From positions 1,347,861 through 1,411,860 of the forward strand of contig NC_021039.1 in NCBI RefSeq assembly GCF_000210095.1: DNA of 64,000 nucleotides. Reading direction: 5' to 3'. The DNA is from Ruminococcus champanellensis 18P13 = JCM 17042 (lineage in GTDB: Bacteria; Bacillota; Clostridia; Oscillospirales; Ruminococcaceae). Positions 52,566 to 61,116 of the stretch are shown here, in pieces. How positions within the stretch are numbered: the stretch's first letter is position 1; the number at the start of each line of letters is the position of its first letter. The position numbers and the translations under genes are program-made. The notes under the pieces are model-generated. The model was not told the DNA's origin and did not search any database. It worked only from the letters and a program-made list of their open reading frames with translations.

Positions 52566-54314
52566 ATGTTTTCCCTGCTCCGGGACATTTACCGTTCCGA
52601 TCCCCGGGGGTTTGTGCGGATGGTACTGCTGTCCGTTCTGGTATCCCTGTCCGGGGGCGTCAGCGTACTGCTGCTGGTGCCCCTGCTGCAATGCTTTGAC
52701 ATACAGTCCGGCAGCCGTTGGGCAGTGCTGAACCGGTTTCTGCCGAATGTGTCCGGCAATGTGCAGCTGGCATGCATTCTGGGGGTGTTCGTGCTTGCCA
52801 TGGTCTGCAAGGCGCTGCTGAACCGACATGTGCAGCTTTTGCACGCAAGACTCACCCAGGACTACATGACCAAGCTGCGGCTGCGGCTGTACGGGGCAGT
52901 ATCCCAGGCGGACTGGCAGCATCTGATCCGGTTCCGGCGATCGGATCTTTTGAACCTGTTTCATGCGGACTGTACCCGGATCAGCAATGCGGCGATCCAG
53001 CTGGTACAGGGGATATCTCTGCTGATGACGGCGGCGGTGCAGATTGCCATTGCCTTGGTGATGAACGTGCCCTTGACCCTGTTTGTACTGGTTAGCGGCG
53101 GTGGATTTTTCCTTGCCTTTCGTCCCATGATGCGCCGCTCCAAGCAGTGCGGTCAGAGTATACGCAGCTCCGCACTGACGTTTTTTGCGGAGATCGACGA
53201 CCAGATCAGCGGCATGAAGGAAATCCGCTCTTACGGCATTCAGCAGGCACAGAGCAAGCGCTTCCGGGATGCGGCGGAGCTGTACCGGGCAAACTATCTG
53301 GAGTTGACCCGGCTCACCGCCCTGCCTGCCATGATTTATACCATCGGCTCGGCTGTGCTGGTGGCTTTGGCGTTTTTCTTTGCCCAGGCGTTTTTATCTG
53401 TCAGCGCCGGACAGCTGATCGTGATCGTATACATCTTCTCCCGGCTGTGGCCGGTGTATACCTCTCTGCAAAGCATTCTGCAAAATGTGATGACTGCCGT
53501 ACCGGTGCATCAGGCTATGGAGGAAACGGTGCACACCTTATCCCGGTCTGCCTGCATACCCCAGCCGGAGACTGCTCCCTTGACCCTGCACCGGGAGATC
53601 CGGCTTTCGGACGTATCCTTTGCCTATGAGGGGGCGGACGCCCCGCTGATGGAGCATCTGGAGCTGTCGGTGCCTGCATGCCGGGTGACGGCGCTGGTGG
53701 GACGCTCCGGTGCCGGGAAAAGCACTCTGGTGGATCTGATTACCGGCTTTCTGACCCCTTCCGCCGGACAGATCCGGATCGATGACACGCCCTTGACGCC
53801 GGAGCGCATGGACGCATGGCGCAAATGCATCAGCTATGTGCCCCAGGAGCCATTACTGCTGAACGGTACCGTCCGGGAAAACATCCTTCGGTTCCATCCG
53901 GAGCTGACGGAGGAGCAGCTGATCCGGGCGTTGCAGCGTGCCCAGGCATGGGACTTTGTACAGCGGCTGCCCCAGGGGATGGATACCTTTGTGGGGGATC
54001 GGGGAGTGCGGCTGTCCGGGGGAGAGCGGCAGCGGATCGTGCTTGCCCGGGCATTGGCTTCAAATCCGGCACTGCTGGTGCTGGATGAAGCCACCGCATC
54101 CCTGGATTATGAAAACGAATGTCTCATCCGGCAGGTGCTGCGGAATCTGGACAAGCATATTACCGTGCTGCTGATTGCCCATCGGATCAGCACCATCCGC
54201 AGTGCGGATCATATCATCGTGGTAGAAAGCGGGAAGATTCAACAGCAGGGCAGCTTTGCAGAGCTGCTTGCCCATCCGGACAGCTACCTTGCCCGGATGC
54301 TGGAAATGGAGTAA
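52566..54314 (+). CDS. ABC exporter (fused membrane and ATPase domains)
   Basis: 582 aa. Six-helix transmembrane domain (about 15-310) and a nucleotide-binding domain: Walker A LVGRSGAGKSTLVDLITG, Q loop SYVPQEPLLLNGTVRENI, signature LSGGERQRIVLARAL, Walker B LLVLDEATASLD, H loop LIAHRIS. Half-transporter of the MsbA/lipid or peptide exporter group; works as a dimer. AAAGGAGGAG precedes ATG 52566. A MATE gene remnant follows. Confidence 0.93.
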   Translation: MFSLLRDIYRSDPRGFVRMVLLSVLVSLSGGVSVLLLVPLLQCFDIQSGSRWAVLNRFLPNVSGNVQLACILGVFVLAMVCKALLNRHVQLLHARLTQDYMTKLRLRLYGAVSQADWQHLIRFRRSDLLNLFHADCTRISNAAIQLVQGISLLMTAAVQIAIALVMNVPLTLFVLVSGGGFFLAFRPMMRRSKQCGQSIRSSALTFFAEIDDQISGMKEIRSYGIQQAQSKRFRDAAELYRANYLELTRLTALPAMIYTIGSAVLVALAFFFAQAFLSVSAGQLIVIVYIFSRLWPVYTSLQSILQNVMTAVPVHQAMEETVHTLSRSACIPQPETAPLTLHREIRLSDVSFAYEGADAPLMEHLELSVPACRVTALVGRSGAGKSTLVDLITGFLTPSAGQIRIDDTPLTPERMDAWRKCISYVPQEPLLLNGTVRENILRFHPELTEEQLIRALQRAQAWDFVQRLPQGMDTFVGDRGVRLSGGERQRIVLARALASNPALLVLDEATASLDYENECLIRQVLRNLDKHITVLLIAHRISTIRSADHIIVVESGKIQQQGSFAELLAHPDSYLARMLEME

Positions 54315-54316
54315 GC

Positions 54317-54388
54317 ATGGAACGAAATCTAACCATCGGCAGTGTGTGCAAAAGCGTTGTCTTTTTCTCAGTGAACCATAGCCGATAG
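54317..54388 (+). pseudogene. MATE-type efflux gene remnant (first 18 codons)
   Basis: ATG two bases after the exporter stop reads MERNLTIGSVCKSVVFFS, a typical N-terminus of clostridial MATE transporters, then diverges and stops at TAG. Nothing of the remaining 400 or more residues is present. A 117-bp inverted-repeat element lies just downstream. Confidence 0.65.
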
Positions 54389-54403
54389 TGGATGAACTGG
54401 GGC

Positions 54404-54520
54404 GTGTTGATACTAAGCCTAACAACGTATCTTTTCAGCAAAATTTCACGCATCCTGCTTTTTGCCTTGTCTATGTAAAATGTATGCTCGAAAATCTGCA
54501 TATTATCTTAGTGTCAACAC
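54404..54520. mobile_element. 117-bp element with 14-bp terminal inverted repeats
   Basis: Ends GTGTTGATACTAAG (54404-54417) and CTTAGTGTCAACAC (54507-54520), one mismatch. No gene inside. It stands where the MATE gene is lost and may be a MITE or the residue of an insertion sequence. Confidence 0.5.
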
Positions 54521-54534
54521 TCCCTACTAAAAGC

Positions 54535-54566
54535 GGAACAGGCATGACCGAAATCATGCCTGTTCC
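54535..54566. terminator. Bidirectional terminator
   Basis: 13-bp perfect stem GGAACAGGCATGA/TCATGCCTGTTCC; it serves the reverse-strand SPFH gene and the forward operon. Confidence 0.75.
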
Positions 54567-54634
54567 AAGAAATTTGGTTTTTTCTGTCTCACCAGCAGAG
54601 AACCTTGCTCCTACGGCTTTTGCTGTACTTGCTA

Positions 54635-55621
54635 TTACTGTTCCTTGATGATTTCCTTGAGACTTCCAGCCATGCCTGCCAGCCCCTGGATCTCGCTGGG
54701 GATGATCAGCTTGGTTGCCTTGCCATCCGCTGCCTTTGCAAATGCCTCCAGGGACTTCAGCTTGATGACCTGATCGTTGGGGGCTGCCTGGTTCAGCTTT
54801 ACGATACTGTCCGCCAGCGCCTTCTGTACCATTTCAATTGCCTGGGCTTCACCGGTTGCCTCCAGAACCTTCTGTTCCCGGACAGCGTCCGCACGGAGGA
54901 TCAGCGCCTGCTTTTCTGCCTCAGCCTTGAGAATCTCGGACTGCTTTTCTGCTTCAGCCTTCAGGATCTTGGATTCCTTTTCACCTTCTGCAACCAGGAT
55001 CTGGGACTTCTTTTCGCCCTCTGCCTGGAGGATCTTTTCACGACGCTCACGCTCTGCCTTCATCTGCTTTTCCATTGCGTCCTGGATCTCACGGGGCGGC
55101 AGAATGTTTTTCAGTTCCACACGGTTCACTTTGATGCCCCAGGGATCCGTTGCCTGATCCAGCAGGGCAGTGATCTTGGTGTTGATGACATCACGGGAGG
55201 TGAGGGTTGCGTCCAGCTCCAGCTCACCGATGATGTTACGCAGAGTGGTTGCAGTCAGATTTTCAATGGCTGCCATAGGATGCTCGATGCCATAGGTGTA
55301 CTGCTTTGCATCCGTGATCTGGAAAAAGACAACGGTGTCGATCTGCATGGTAACGTTATCCTTGGTGATTACCGGCTGGGGCTTGAAATCTACAACCTGT
55401 TCCTTGATGGACACGATCCGTGCCACCTTATCCAGGAAGGGCACCAGGAAGTGAGGGCCGGTGCTCCACTCGCCGTGGAATGCACCCAGACGCTCTACGA
55501 TGTAAACCTTTGCCTGGGGAACGATCCGGATCCGGCTGACCAGGAAAATGACGATCACAAGAATCGCAACCATCAGATATCCAAGTGTGCCGAAGCCGGA
55601 TGCTAATATTGAACCAAACAT
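54635..55621 (-). CDS. SPFH/Band 7 membrane scaffold protein (QmcA/stomatin type)
   Basis: 328 aa. N-terminal membrane helix (GTLGYLMVAILVIVIFLVSR), the SPFH domain (VPQAKVYIVERLGAFHGEW, TMQIDTVVFFQITDAKQYTY, ATTLRNIIGELELD), then a long helical part rich in KAEAEKQ repeats (about 205-275) and LKSLEAFAKAADGKATKLI. Such proteins form membrane microdomain assemblies. GGAGGAA favours ATG 55621. Paired with nfeD, as is usual for the family. Confidence 0.93.
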   Translation of the reverse strand: MFGSILASGFGTLGYLMVAILVIVIFLVSRIRIVPQAKVYIVERLGAFHGEWSTGPHFLVPFLDKVARIVSIKEQVVDFKPQPVITKDNVTMQIDTVVFFQITDAKQYTYGIEHPMAAIENLTATTLRNIIGELELDATLTSRDVINTKITALLDQATDPWGIKVNRVELKNILPPREIQDAMEKQMKAERERREKILQAEGEKKSQILVAEGEKESKILKAEAEKQSEILKAEAEKQALILRADAVREQKVLEATGEAQAIEMVQKALADSIVKLNQAAPNDQVIKLKSLEAFAKAADGKATKLIIPSEIQGLAGMAGSLKEIIKEQ

Positions 55622-55662
55622 ACACATTTCCTCCATATTTTGTTGTTTCTAACAATGCTGTA

Positions 55663-56124
55663 TTACTGCTTTGCTGCGGATGCGGCAGGCTGGGGAGCGG
55701 CTTCCGGCTCTACAAAGAGCTTTGCCCCCCGGATATCCGTGATTCGCACCACAGTCCCCTCCGGGATGATCTGTCCGTTTGCGGCAACTGCGATCCAGTC
55801 CACACCGTCCTTGCGGGCTCTGCCGGTGCCGCGTGCGCCGTCCACGGTTTCGATGATGGTTGCAGTGCTGCCGATTTCACGGTCTGCATTGGTGGGTACT
55901 ATTTTTTTGCACATCACCTTTTTGATGATCGGGCGGGTGCATGCCAGCAACAGAGCGGATACCACCACAAAGACGATAAACTGTACGGTTCTGCCTGCGC
56001 CGAATACCGCTGCCAGAAAGGCAGCCAATGCGCCCACGGAAAACCATACGCTGACCAGCTGCAGTGTGACCACTTCTGCAATTGCCATGACAATACAAAC
56101 AATGCCCCAAATCAACATATCCAT
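55663..56124 (-). CDS. NfeD-family protein
   Basis: 153 aa. Two to three transmembrane helices (about 4-70) and a C-terminal OB-fold (IGSTATIIETVDGARGTGRA, VAANGQIIPEGTVVRITDIR). NfeD partners are encoded with SPFH proteins; here the SPFH gene follows 41 bases on. Presumed to regulate the scaffold. Confidence 0.9.
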   Translation of the reverse strand: MDMLIWGIVCIVMAIAEVVTLQLVSVWFSVGALAAFLAAVFGAGRTVQFIVFVVVSALLLACTRPIIKKVMCKKIVPTNADREIGSTATIIETVDGARGTGRARKDGVDWIAVAANGQIIPEGTVVRITDIRGAKLFVEPEAAPQPAASAAKQ

Positions 56125-56363
56125 GTTTTTTCATCCCTCCTTTATGTAATATTCGGGATCACCGGTGTAATCTTAGTGTACCATAAGAGCAGAAAAAACA
56201 CAAGTGCCGAAAAGGAATAAATTCAACCAAATTGGACGGATTTCACCGCTTTTTTGAAACCTCGTCATCCGGGCATGGGCGCAATCGCCGGTTCTGCGCC
56301 GGGTGAGATGCGTGATTTCCGGTGTATGCTCCCGTATTCTTTTATATGCTCCTGCATACGCCG

Positions 56364-56969
56364 TTATCCTTCCGGGTGATCCTGTACCACTTCTCCATGG
56401 GTTTCAATCACATCTCCCTGCCCGTTGGGATGGTTCCCGGCATGTGGCATGTTCTGTGCCGGTTCCTGCTGTCGCAGGCGGCGAAACAATAGAGCATAGC
56501 CCAGATACAGGACAAAGGCACGGGGAGAGAACACCTTGGACACTGCCAGCACGCCATATACGATCATGCCTACCAGGGCGCCTTTTTTGGCGTATGGCAC
56601 ATAAAAGCCCAACAGAGCCAGCACCCCGAACCGAAATGCATGGATCAGGTAATACAGCCAGAGGATCTTGCTGAAAAAGCCGGGAATGCCGGTGACGATG
56701 CTTTGAGCCGGAGCCTGGAGCAGCCGCAGACTGAGCCACAGGGATGGCAGTACCCAGAGGGCTTCCAGTACCGCCATGCTCCGGATCATGAAGGTTTCGC
56801 TTCGGTTCAGAAGCAGGCACACACCGGTGATGATGTATGCCATAGGTATGAAAGAGTCGATGCTGATGGTTCCCGTGGAAAAGCCCATGCCCGGCAGAAA
56901 GGTCAGGGAGCAGATGCCCAGCAGTATCAACAGGCCGCCGCTGATTTTTTTGATGCGTTCCGTATTCAT
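56364..56969 (-). CDS. Uncharacterised membrane protein
   Basis: 201 aa. About five hydrophobic helices (for example ISGGLLILLGICSLTFLPG, FIPMAYIITGVCLLL, LWLYYLIHAFRFGVLALLGF) and a soluble, His/Asn-rich tail. No family recognised. AGGAGG favours ATG 56969. Monocistronic; 239 bases of spacer separate it from nfeD, with nothing recognisable. Confidence 0.75.
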   Translation of the reverse strand: MNTERIKKISGGLLILLGICSLTFLPGMGFSTGTISIDSFIPMAYIITGVCLLLNRSETFMIRSMAVLEALWVLPSLWLSLRLLQAPAQSIVTGIPGFFSKILWLYYLIHAFRFGVLALLGFYVPYAKKGALVGMIVYGVLAVSKVFSPRAFVLYLGYALLFRRLRQQEPAQNMPHAGNHPNGQGDVIETHGEVVQDHPEG

Positions 56970-57041
56970 GTACATCCTCCTTTGTAATTGTGCATACAGT
57001 ATACCGGAAAAGGATTGATTTTGTCAAGGCGGGATTGCGTA

Positions 57042-57070
57042 TTGCATTTTCAGACAATCCGTGCTATAAT
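57042..57070 (+). promoter_or_regulatory. Promoter of hydG-hydF
   Basis: TTGCAT, 17 bases, TATAAT; predicted start of transcription near 57077. Confidence 0.6.
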
Positions 57071-57076
57071 AGTACC

Positions 57077-57210
57077 GTAACCTGAATGCAGCCCAGACAG
57101 GGAACACCTTGCAAAAACTGAACCCGAAGTGAGACTGAGGGGAAAGGCGAAGCAACTGCGATGACTGAACCCCATCGCGGCTTCTGCGCCTTTGCAGGAG
57201 CCGCTTTTTT
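57077..57210 (+). promoter_or_regulatory. Structured leader with terminator before hydG
   Basis: A leader of about 165 bases. Its 3' part forms an intrinsic terminator GCGGCTTCTGC/GCAGGAGCCGC (57177-57204, one G-T pair) followed by TTTTTT, 34 bases before hydG. Upstream, GGCGAAGC (57146-57153) could pair with part of the 5' terminator arm (GCTTCTGCGCC), offering an antiterminator. The sequence does not fit a riboswitch class I know by eye. Attenuation or a riboswitch is inferred. Confidence 0.55.
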
Positions 57211-57243
57211 GCGTCTCCTGGAAGAAAGGAGTAATGGAAAAGT

Positions 57244-58659
57244 ATGTATGATGTAAAATCCATGTGCGCCGATGATTTTATCAACGACGATGAAATCCGG
57301 GACACTCTGGCTTATGCAGATGCCCACAAGGCGGATGTGGAGCTGATCGATCAGATCATTGAAAAGGCAAAGCTGCGGAAGGGTCTGACCCACCGGGAGG
57401 CTTCCGTGCTGCTGGCATGCGAGCTGCCGGACAAGCTGGCGGAGGTATACGAACTGGCGGAGCAGATCAAGCTGGACTTTTACGGCAACCGGATCGTGAT
57501 TTTTGCCCCTCTGTACCTGTCCAACTATTGCGTCAACGGCTGTGTGTACTGTCCCTATCATATGAAGAACAAGCACATTGCCCGGAAGAAGCTGACCCAG
57601 GAGGAGGTTGCCCGGGAGGTCATTGCCCTGCAGGACATGGGGCATAAGCGGCTTGCCATTGAAGCCGGAGAGGATCCGGTGAACAACCCCATTGAATATA
57701 TTCTGGATTGCATCAATACCATCTATTCGATCAAGCACAAGAACGGTGCCATCCGCCGGGTCAATGTAAATATTGCAGCCACTACGGTGGAAAACTACCG
57801 CCGTCTGAAGGATGCGGGCATCGGTACTTATATCCTGTTCCAGGAAACCTATCACAAGGAAAGCTATCTGAAGCTGCATCCCACCGGTCCCAAGCATGAC
57901 TACAACTACCATACCGAAGCCATGGATCGTGCCATGGAGGGCGGTATTGATGATGTGGGACTGGGCGTCCTGTTTGGTCTGGAGCTGTATCGGTATGAGT
58001 TTGCCGGACTGCTGATGCATGCGGAGCATCTGGAGGCGGTACATGGGGTGGGCCCCCATACGATTAGCATGCCTCGGGTCAAGCATGCGGATGACATTGA
58101 TCCCAACGCTTTTGATAACAGCATCAGCGACGAGATTTTTGCAAAGCTGTGTGCTCTGATCCGGATCGCAGTGCCCTATACCGGCATGATTATTTCCACC
58201 CGGGAAAGCCAGGATGTCCGGGAAAAGCTGCTGCGACTGGGCATTTCCCAGGTCAGTGGCGCATCCAGAACCTCCGTGGGAGGCTATTGCGAGGAGGAAC
58301 GTCCCCACGATACGGAGCAGTTTGACGTATCCGACCAGCGTACCCTGGATGAGGTGGTGTGCTGGCTGATGGACATGGGGTATATTCCCTCCTTCTGCAC
58401 CGCATGCTACCGGGAGGGCAGAACCGGTGACCGGTTCATGCAGCTTTGCAAGAGCAAGCAGATCCAGAACTGCTGCCACCCCAATGCGCTGATGACCTTG
58501 GACGAATACCTGGAGGATTATGCGTCCCCCCACACCAGAGAGGTGGGCAGGGCATTGATCCAGAAGGAGATTCCCACCATCCCCAGCCAGAAGGTACAGC
58601 AGATCGTCCGGGAGAATCTGGACAAGATCAAACAGGGCAGCCGGGATTTCCGGTTCTGA
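57244..58659 (+). CDS. hydG: [FeFe]-hydrogenase maturase HydG
   Basis: 471 aa. Radical-SAM tyrosine lyase that makes the CO and CN ligands of the H-cluster. Radical-SAM Cys triad in NYCVNGCVYCPYH (about 95) and the C-terminal second-cluster Cys in FCTACYREGRTGDRF ... IQNCC. MPRVKHADDIDPNAFDN is also typical. The ATG at 57244 is 14 bases from AAGGAG; that site is better placed for a 5-codon frame (57233-57250) whose stop overlaps the hydG start, suggesting coupled initiation. hydF follows. Confidence 0.95.
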   Translation: MYDVKSMCADDFINDDEIRDTLAYADAHKADVELIDQIIEKAKLRKGLTHREASVLLACELPDKLAEVYELAEQIKLDFYGNRIVIFAPLYLSNYCVNGCVYCPYHMKNKHIARKKLTQEEVAREVIALQDMGHKRLAIEAGEDPVNNPIEYILDCINTIYSIKHKNGAIRRVNVNIAATTVENYRRLKDAGIGTYILFQETYHKESYLKLHPTGPKHDYNYHTEAMDRAMEGGIDDVGLGVLFGLELYRYEFAGLLMHAEHLEAVHGVGPHTISMPRVKHADDIDPNAFDNSISDEIFAKLCALIRIAVPYTGMIISTRESQDVREKLLRLGISQVSGASRTSVGGYCEEERPHDTEQFDVSDQRTLDEVVCWLMDMGYIPSFCTACYREGRTGDRFMQLCKSKQIQNCCHPNALMTLDEYLEDYASPHTREVGRALIQKEIPTIPSQKVQQIVRENLDKIKQGSRDFRF

Positions 58660-58722
58660 GCAAAAAGCACAAGGGCGTGCTGCGAATCCCGCAGTGCGCC
58701 CATTTTTATAGGAGGTATGCAT

Positions 58723-59895
58723 ATGAGTCTGAATGAAACCCCGTCCGCTGACCGGCTGCACATTGCTTTTTTCGGCAAGCGCAATGCCGGAAAATCCAGT
58801 CTGATGAATGCTGTGACCAATCAGCCCATGGCTATCGTGTCCGACACTCCGGGCACCACCACCGATCCGGTGAGCAAGGCTATGGAGCTGCTGCCCCTGG
58901 GGCCGGTGCTGATGATCGACACCGCCGGTCTGGATGATACAGGAGAGCTGGGCAGCCAGCGGGTACACAAAAGCATGCAGGTCATGCGGAAAACGGATCT
59001 TGCGATACTGGTCACCAATGGGGCAGAGCCGTTGGATGTAATTGAGCTTGCGTTGCTGGAGCAGCTGAACAGCCGGAGCATTCCCTATGTGCTGGTGCGG
59101 AACAAGTGTGATCTCACTGACCGCCGGGATGGGGAAGGGGTCTTTGTCAGTGCCCGCACCGGAGAGGGCATTGATGCTCTGAAGCAGGCGATGATCCAGG
59201 CAGTGCCCAGGGAGGAATCCCCCCGGCTGGTGGGGGATCTGCTGGCGCCGGGGGATCTGGTGGTGCTGGTGATCCCCATTGACGAAGCCGCTCCCAAGGG
59301 TCGGATCATCCTGCCCCAGCAGCAGGTGCTGCGGGACGTGCTGGATGCTCACGCCAGCGCAGTGGTGTGTCAGACAGAGGATCTGCCCAGAACCCTAAGC
59401 ACTTTGAATACGCCGCCCAGGATCGTCATCACCGACAGCCAAGCGTTCGGTCAGGTGTCCAGGGATACCCCGGAATCCGTTCCTCTGACCTCCTTCTCCA
59501 TTCTCATGGCACGGGCGAAGGGGAATCTTTCCGCCATTGCCGCCGGTGCCATGGCGGCGGATCATTTGCAGGACGGGGATCGGATCTTAGTATCCGAGGG
59601 CTGTACCCATCATCGGCAGTGCGGGGATATCGGCACCGTGAAGCTGCCTGCATGGCTGAAAAAGCACAGCGGAAGGCAGTTGGAATTTGACTTTACCAGC
59701 GGTACGGATTTTCCGGAGCAGCTGGAGCAGTATGCTATGGTGGTGCATTGCGGCGGCTGCATGCTGAACACCCGGGAGGTACGGTACCGGTATGCCCTTT
59801 CCAGATCCCAGGGGGTGCCCATGACCAATTACGGGATTCTCATTGCACATATGAAGGGGATCCTTGCCCGGAGCATTGCACCCTTTGGGCTGTAA
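58723..59895 (+). CDS. hydF: [FeFe]-hydrogenase maturase HydF
   Basis: 390 aa. GTPase scaffold that carries the H-cluster precursor to the hydrogenase. G1 FFGKRNAGKSSLMNAV, G3 DTAGLDDTGE, G4 RNKCD; C-terminal iron-sulfur ligands SEGCTHHRQCGDIG and HCGGCML. ATG 58723 has GGAGG at 7 bases; ATG 58717 is two codons longer. Cotranscribed with hydG; hydE and the hydrogenase are not in the window. Confidence 0.94.
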   Translation: MSLNETPSADRLHIAFFGKRNAGKSSLMNAVTNQPMAIVSDTPGTTTDPVSKAMELLPLGPVLMIDTAGLDDTGELGSQRVHKSMQVMRKTDLAILVTNGAEPLDVIELALLEQLNSRSIPYVLVRNKCDLTDRRDGEGVFVSARTGEGIDALKQAMIQAVPREESPRLVGDLLAPGDLVVLVIPIDEAAPKGRIILPQQQVLRDVLDAHASAVVCQTEDLPRTLSTLNTPPRIVITDSQAFGQVSRDTPESVPLTSFSILMARAKGNLSAIAAGAMAADHLQDGDRILVSEGCTHHRQCGDIGTVKLPAWLKKHSGRQLEFDFTSGTDFPEQLEQYAMVVHCGGCMLNTREVRYRYALSRSQGVPMTNYGILIAHMKGILARSIAPFGL

Positions 59896-59903
59896 GCATA
59901 AAA

Positions 59904-59931
59904 AATGCGCAGGCGGTTATGCCTGCGCATT
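59904..59931. terminator. Terminator after hydF
   Basis: 11-bp stem AATGCGCAGGC/GCCTGCGCATT with a 6-base loop; it also overlaps the 3' end of the convergent small gene. Confidence 0.75.
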
Positions 59932-60123
59932 CGTTTGTTCAGATGAATCCTTCTGCCGCCTTGCATTGCAGAGTCCACGCTGCACGGCGATCAGCGCCAG
60001 GGTATCTCCCAACTGGGTGAACATGGCTGCCATAACGGCAAGCTCATCATCGTCCATCCTGCATGCCAGGCTGTTGGCAGCAGCTGTGACTGCAGCGGTC
60101 AGGGTACAGGCATCCAAGGGCAT
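59917..60123 (-). CDS. Small conserved protein (DUF6774-like)
   Basis: 68 aa with the stretch LTAAVTAAANSLACRMDDDE and LAVMAAMFTQLGDTLALIAV, similar to short proteins annotated DUF6774 in Ruminococcaceae (recalled, not searched). Helical and not obviously membrane-bound. It follows the PP2C gene after 14 bases on the reverse strand and may be cotranscribed. The start is either ATG 60123 or GTG 60126. Function unknown. Confidence 0.6.
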   Translation of the reverse strand: MPLDACTLTAAVTAAANSLACRMDDDELAVMAAMFTQLGDTLALIAVQRGLCNARRQKDSSEQTNAQA

Positions 60124-60137
60124 CACCTCAGTACAGC

Positions 60138-60890
60138 CTATGCTTCAAAGAATACCATTGCCACAATGGTCACATTGTCCTTGCCGCCCTTTTTCAGCGC
60201 CAGGGCAATGAGCCGCTCCAGCCGCCGGGGCAGAGGCAGGGGCAGTGCCAGGATCTCCTCCATTTCTGAAGGGGATACCACATCGGACAGACCGTCCGTG
60301 CACAGCAGCAGCACATCTCCGTATGCCATCCGCTCTCCTGCATGCTGGATATCCGGGGTGGGGGTGTGGGACAGGTTGCCCATCACCGGGGAAATAATGT
60401 GCCGGTAGGCGTGGGTTTTCTGCTCCTCTTTGGTAATGGTGCCTTCCTTGTAGAGCATTTGCACCAGGGACTGATCCGTGGAAAGCTGCCGCATTTTTGC
60501 GTTCCGGTACCGGTATAGCCGGGAATCACCCACGTTGAAAAAATGCAGCAGATTGTTTTCGTCTACACCGATGCCGCAGAAGGTTGCCTGCATGTTCCGG
60601 GTCTCGCTGTTGCCGGCGCCGTACTGGGCAAGCAGATTGTGCACATCCTCCAGCTTGCGTTCCATATTGGTCTTTCTGGAAAAGCGGATGCTGCTGATGA
60701 GATTCAGACATTGCCGGGAGGCGACTTCACCGGATGCCTCTCCGGATACCCCATCGGAGACCCCAAGCAGAAAAGGGGGCGCCAGCTTTGCTTCCAATGC
60801 CCCGTCGGTGATCACGGTCTTATGGATCAGAAACGCATCCTCGTTGTGGGGCATGACGCCCTGACTTGTAATGCCGCAGCAGTAGTACAT
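60138..60890 (-). CDS. PP2C-family protein phosphatase
   Basis: 250 aa. Metal-dependent Ser/Thr phosphatase motifs: GVMPHNEDAFLIH (motif 1 usually RxxNED), LLGVSDGVSGEASGEVAS, FNVGDSRLYRYR, LLLCTDGLSDVV and GGKDNVTIVAM. The bacterial relatives (PrpC/Stp) oppose PASTA kinases and act on cell-wall and division targets; such a kinase is not in the window. The FHA-SEDS-PBP operon at 8.3-11.4 kb is a possible target system. Confidence 0.92.
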   Translation of the reverse strand: MYYCCGITSQGVMPHNEDAFLIHKTVITDGALEAKLAPPFLLGVSDGVSGEASGEVASRQCLNLISSIRFSRKTNMERKLEDVHNLLAQYGAGNSETRNMQATFCGIGVDENNLLHFFNVGDSRLYRYRNAKMRQLSTDQSLVQMLYKEGTITKEEQKTHAYRHIISPVMGNLSHTPTPDIQHAGERMAYGDVLLLCTDGLSDVVSPSEMEEILALPLPLPRRLERLIALALKKGGKDNVTIVAMVFFEA

Positions 60891-61019
60891 TTGTTGTGAT
60901 CATGTCCTTTCTTGTCTCTCTGTATGCAGCGAATTCCTGCACCCATGATTATACCGTATTTTTTCGTGAATTTCAATAAGAATTCCTTTACAAGTTGGTG
61001 ACAAATTCTAAAGACGGAC

Positions 61020-61048
61020 TTGCGCAATCTGCTGCTGCATGTTACAAT
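61020..61048 (+). promoter_or_regulatory. Promoter of the amidohydrolase gene
   Basis: TTGCGC, 17 bases, TACAAT. Confidence 0.5.
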
Positions 61049-61116
61049 AGAAGCAGCCGCAAAGGGCGGCGGGACGGCGGTTTGCCGTCCGGATTACCGG
61101 AAAAGAGGAATGCACC

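Noticed and set aside
57077-57180. hydG leader as a cobalamin, TPP, FMN or SAM-I riboswitch
   Set aside because: GGGAA and CAACTG pieces recall a cobalamin aptamer, but the conserved boxes are not all present or in order for any of these classes.
57064-59352. 762-codon reverse frame opposite hydG-hydF
   Set aside because: Complement of two well-identified genes; no ribosome binding site or motif.
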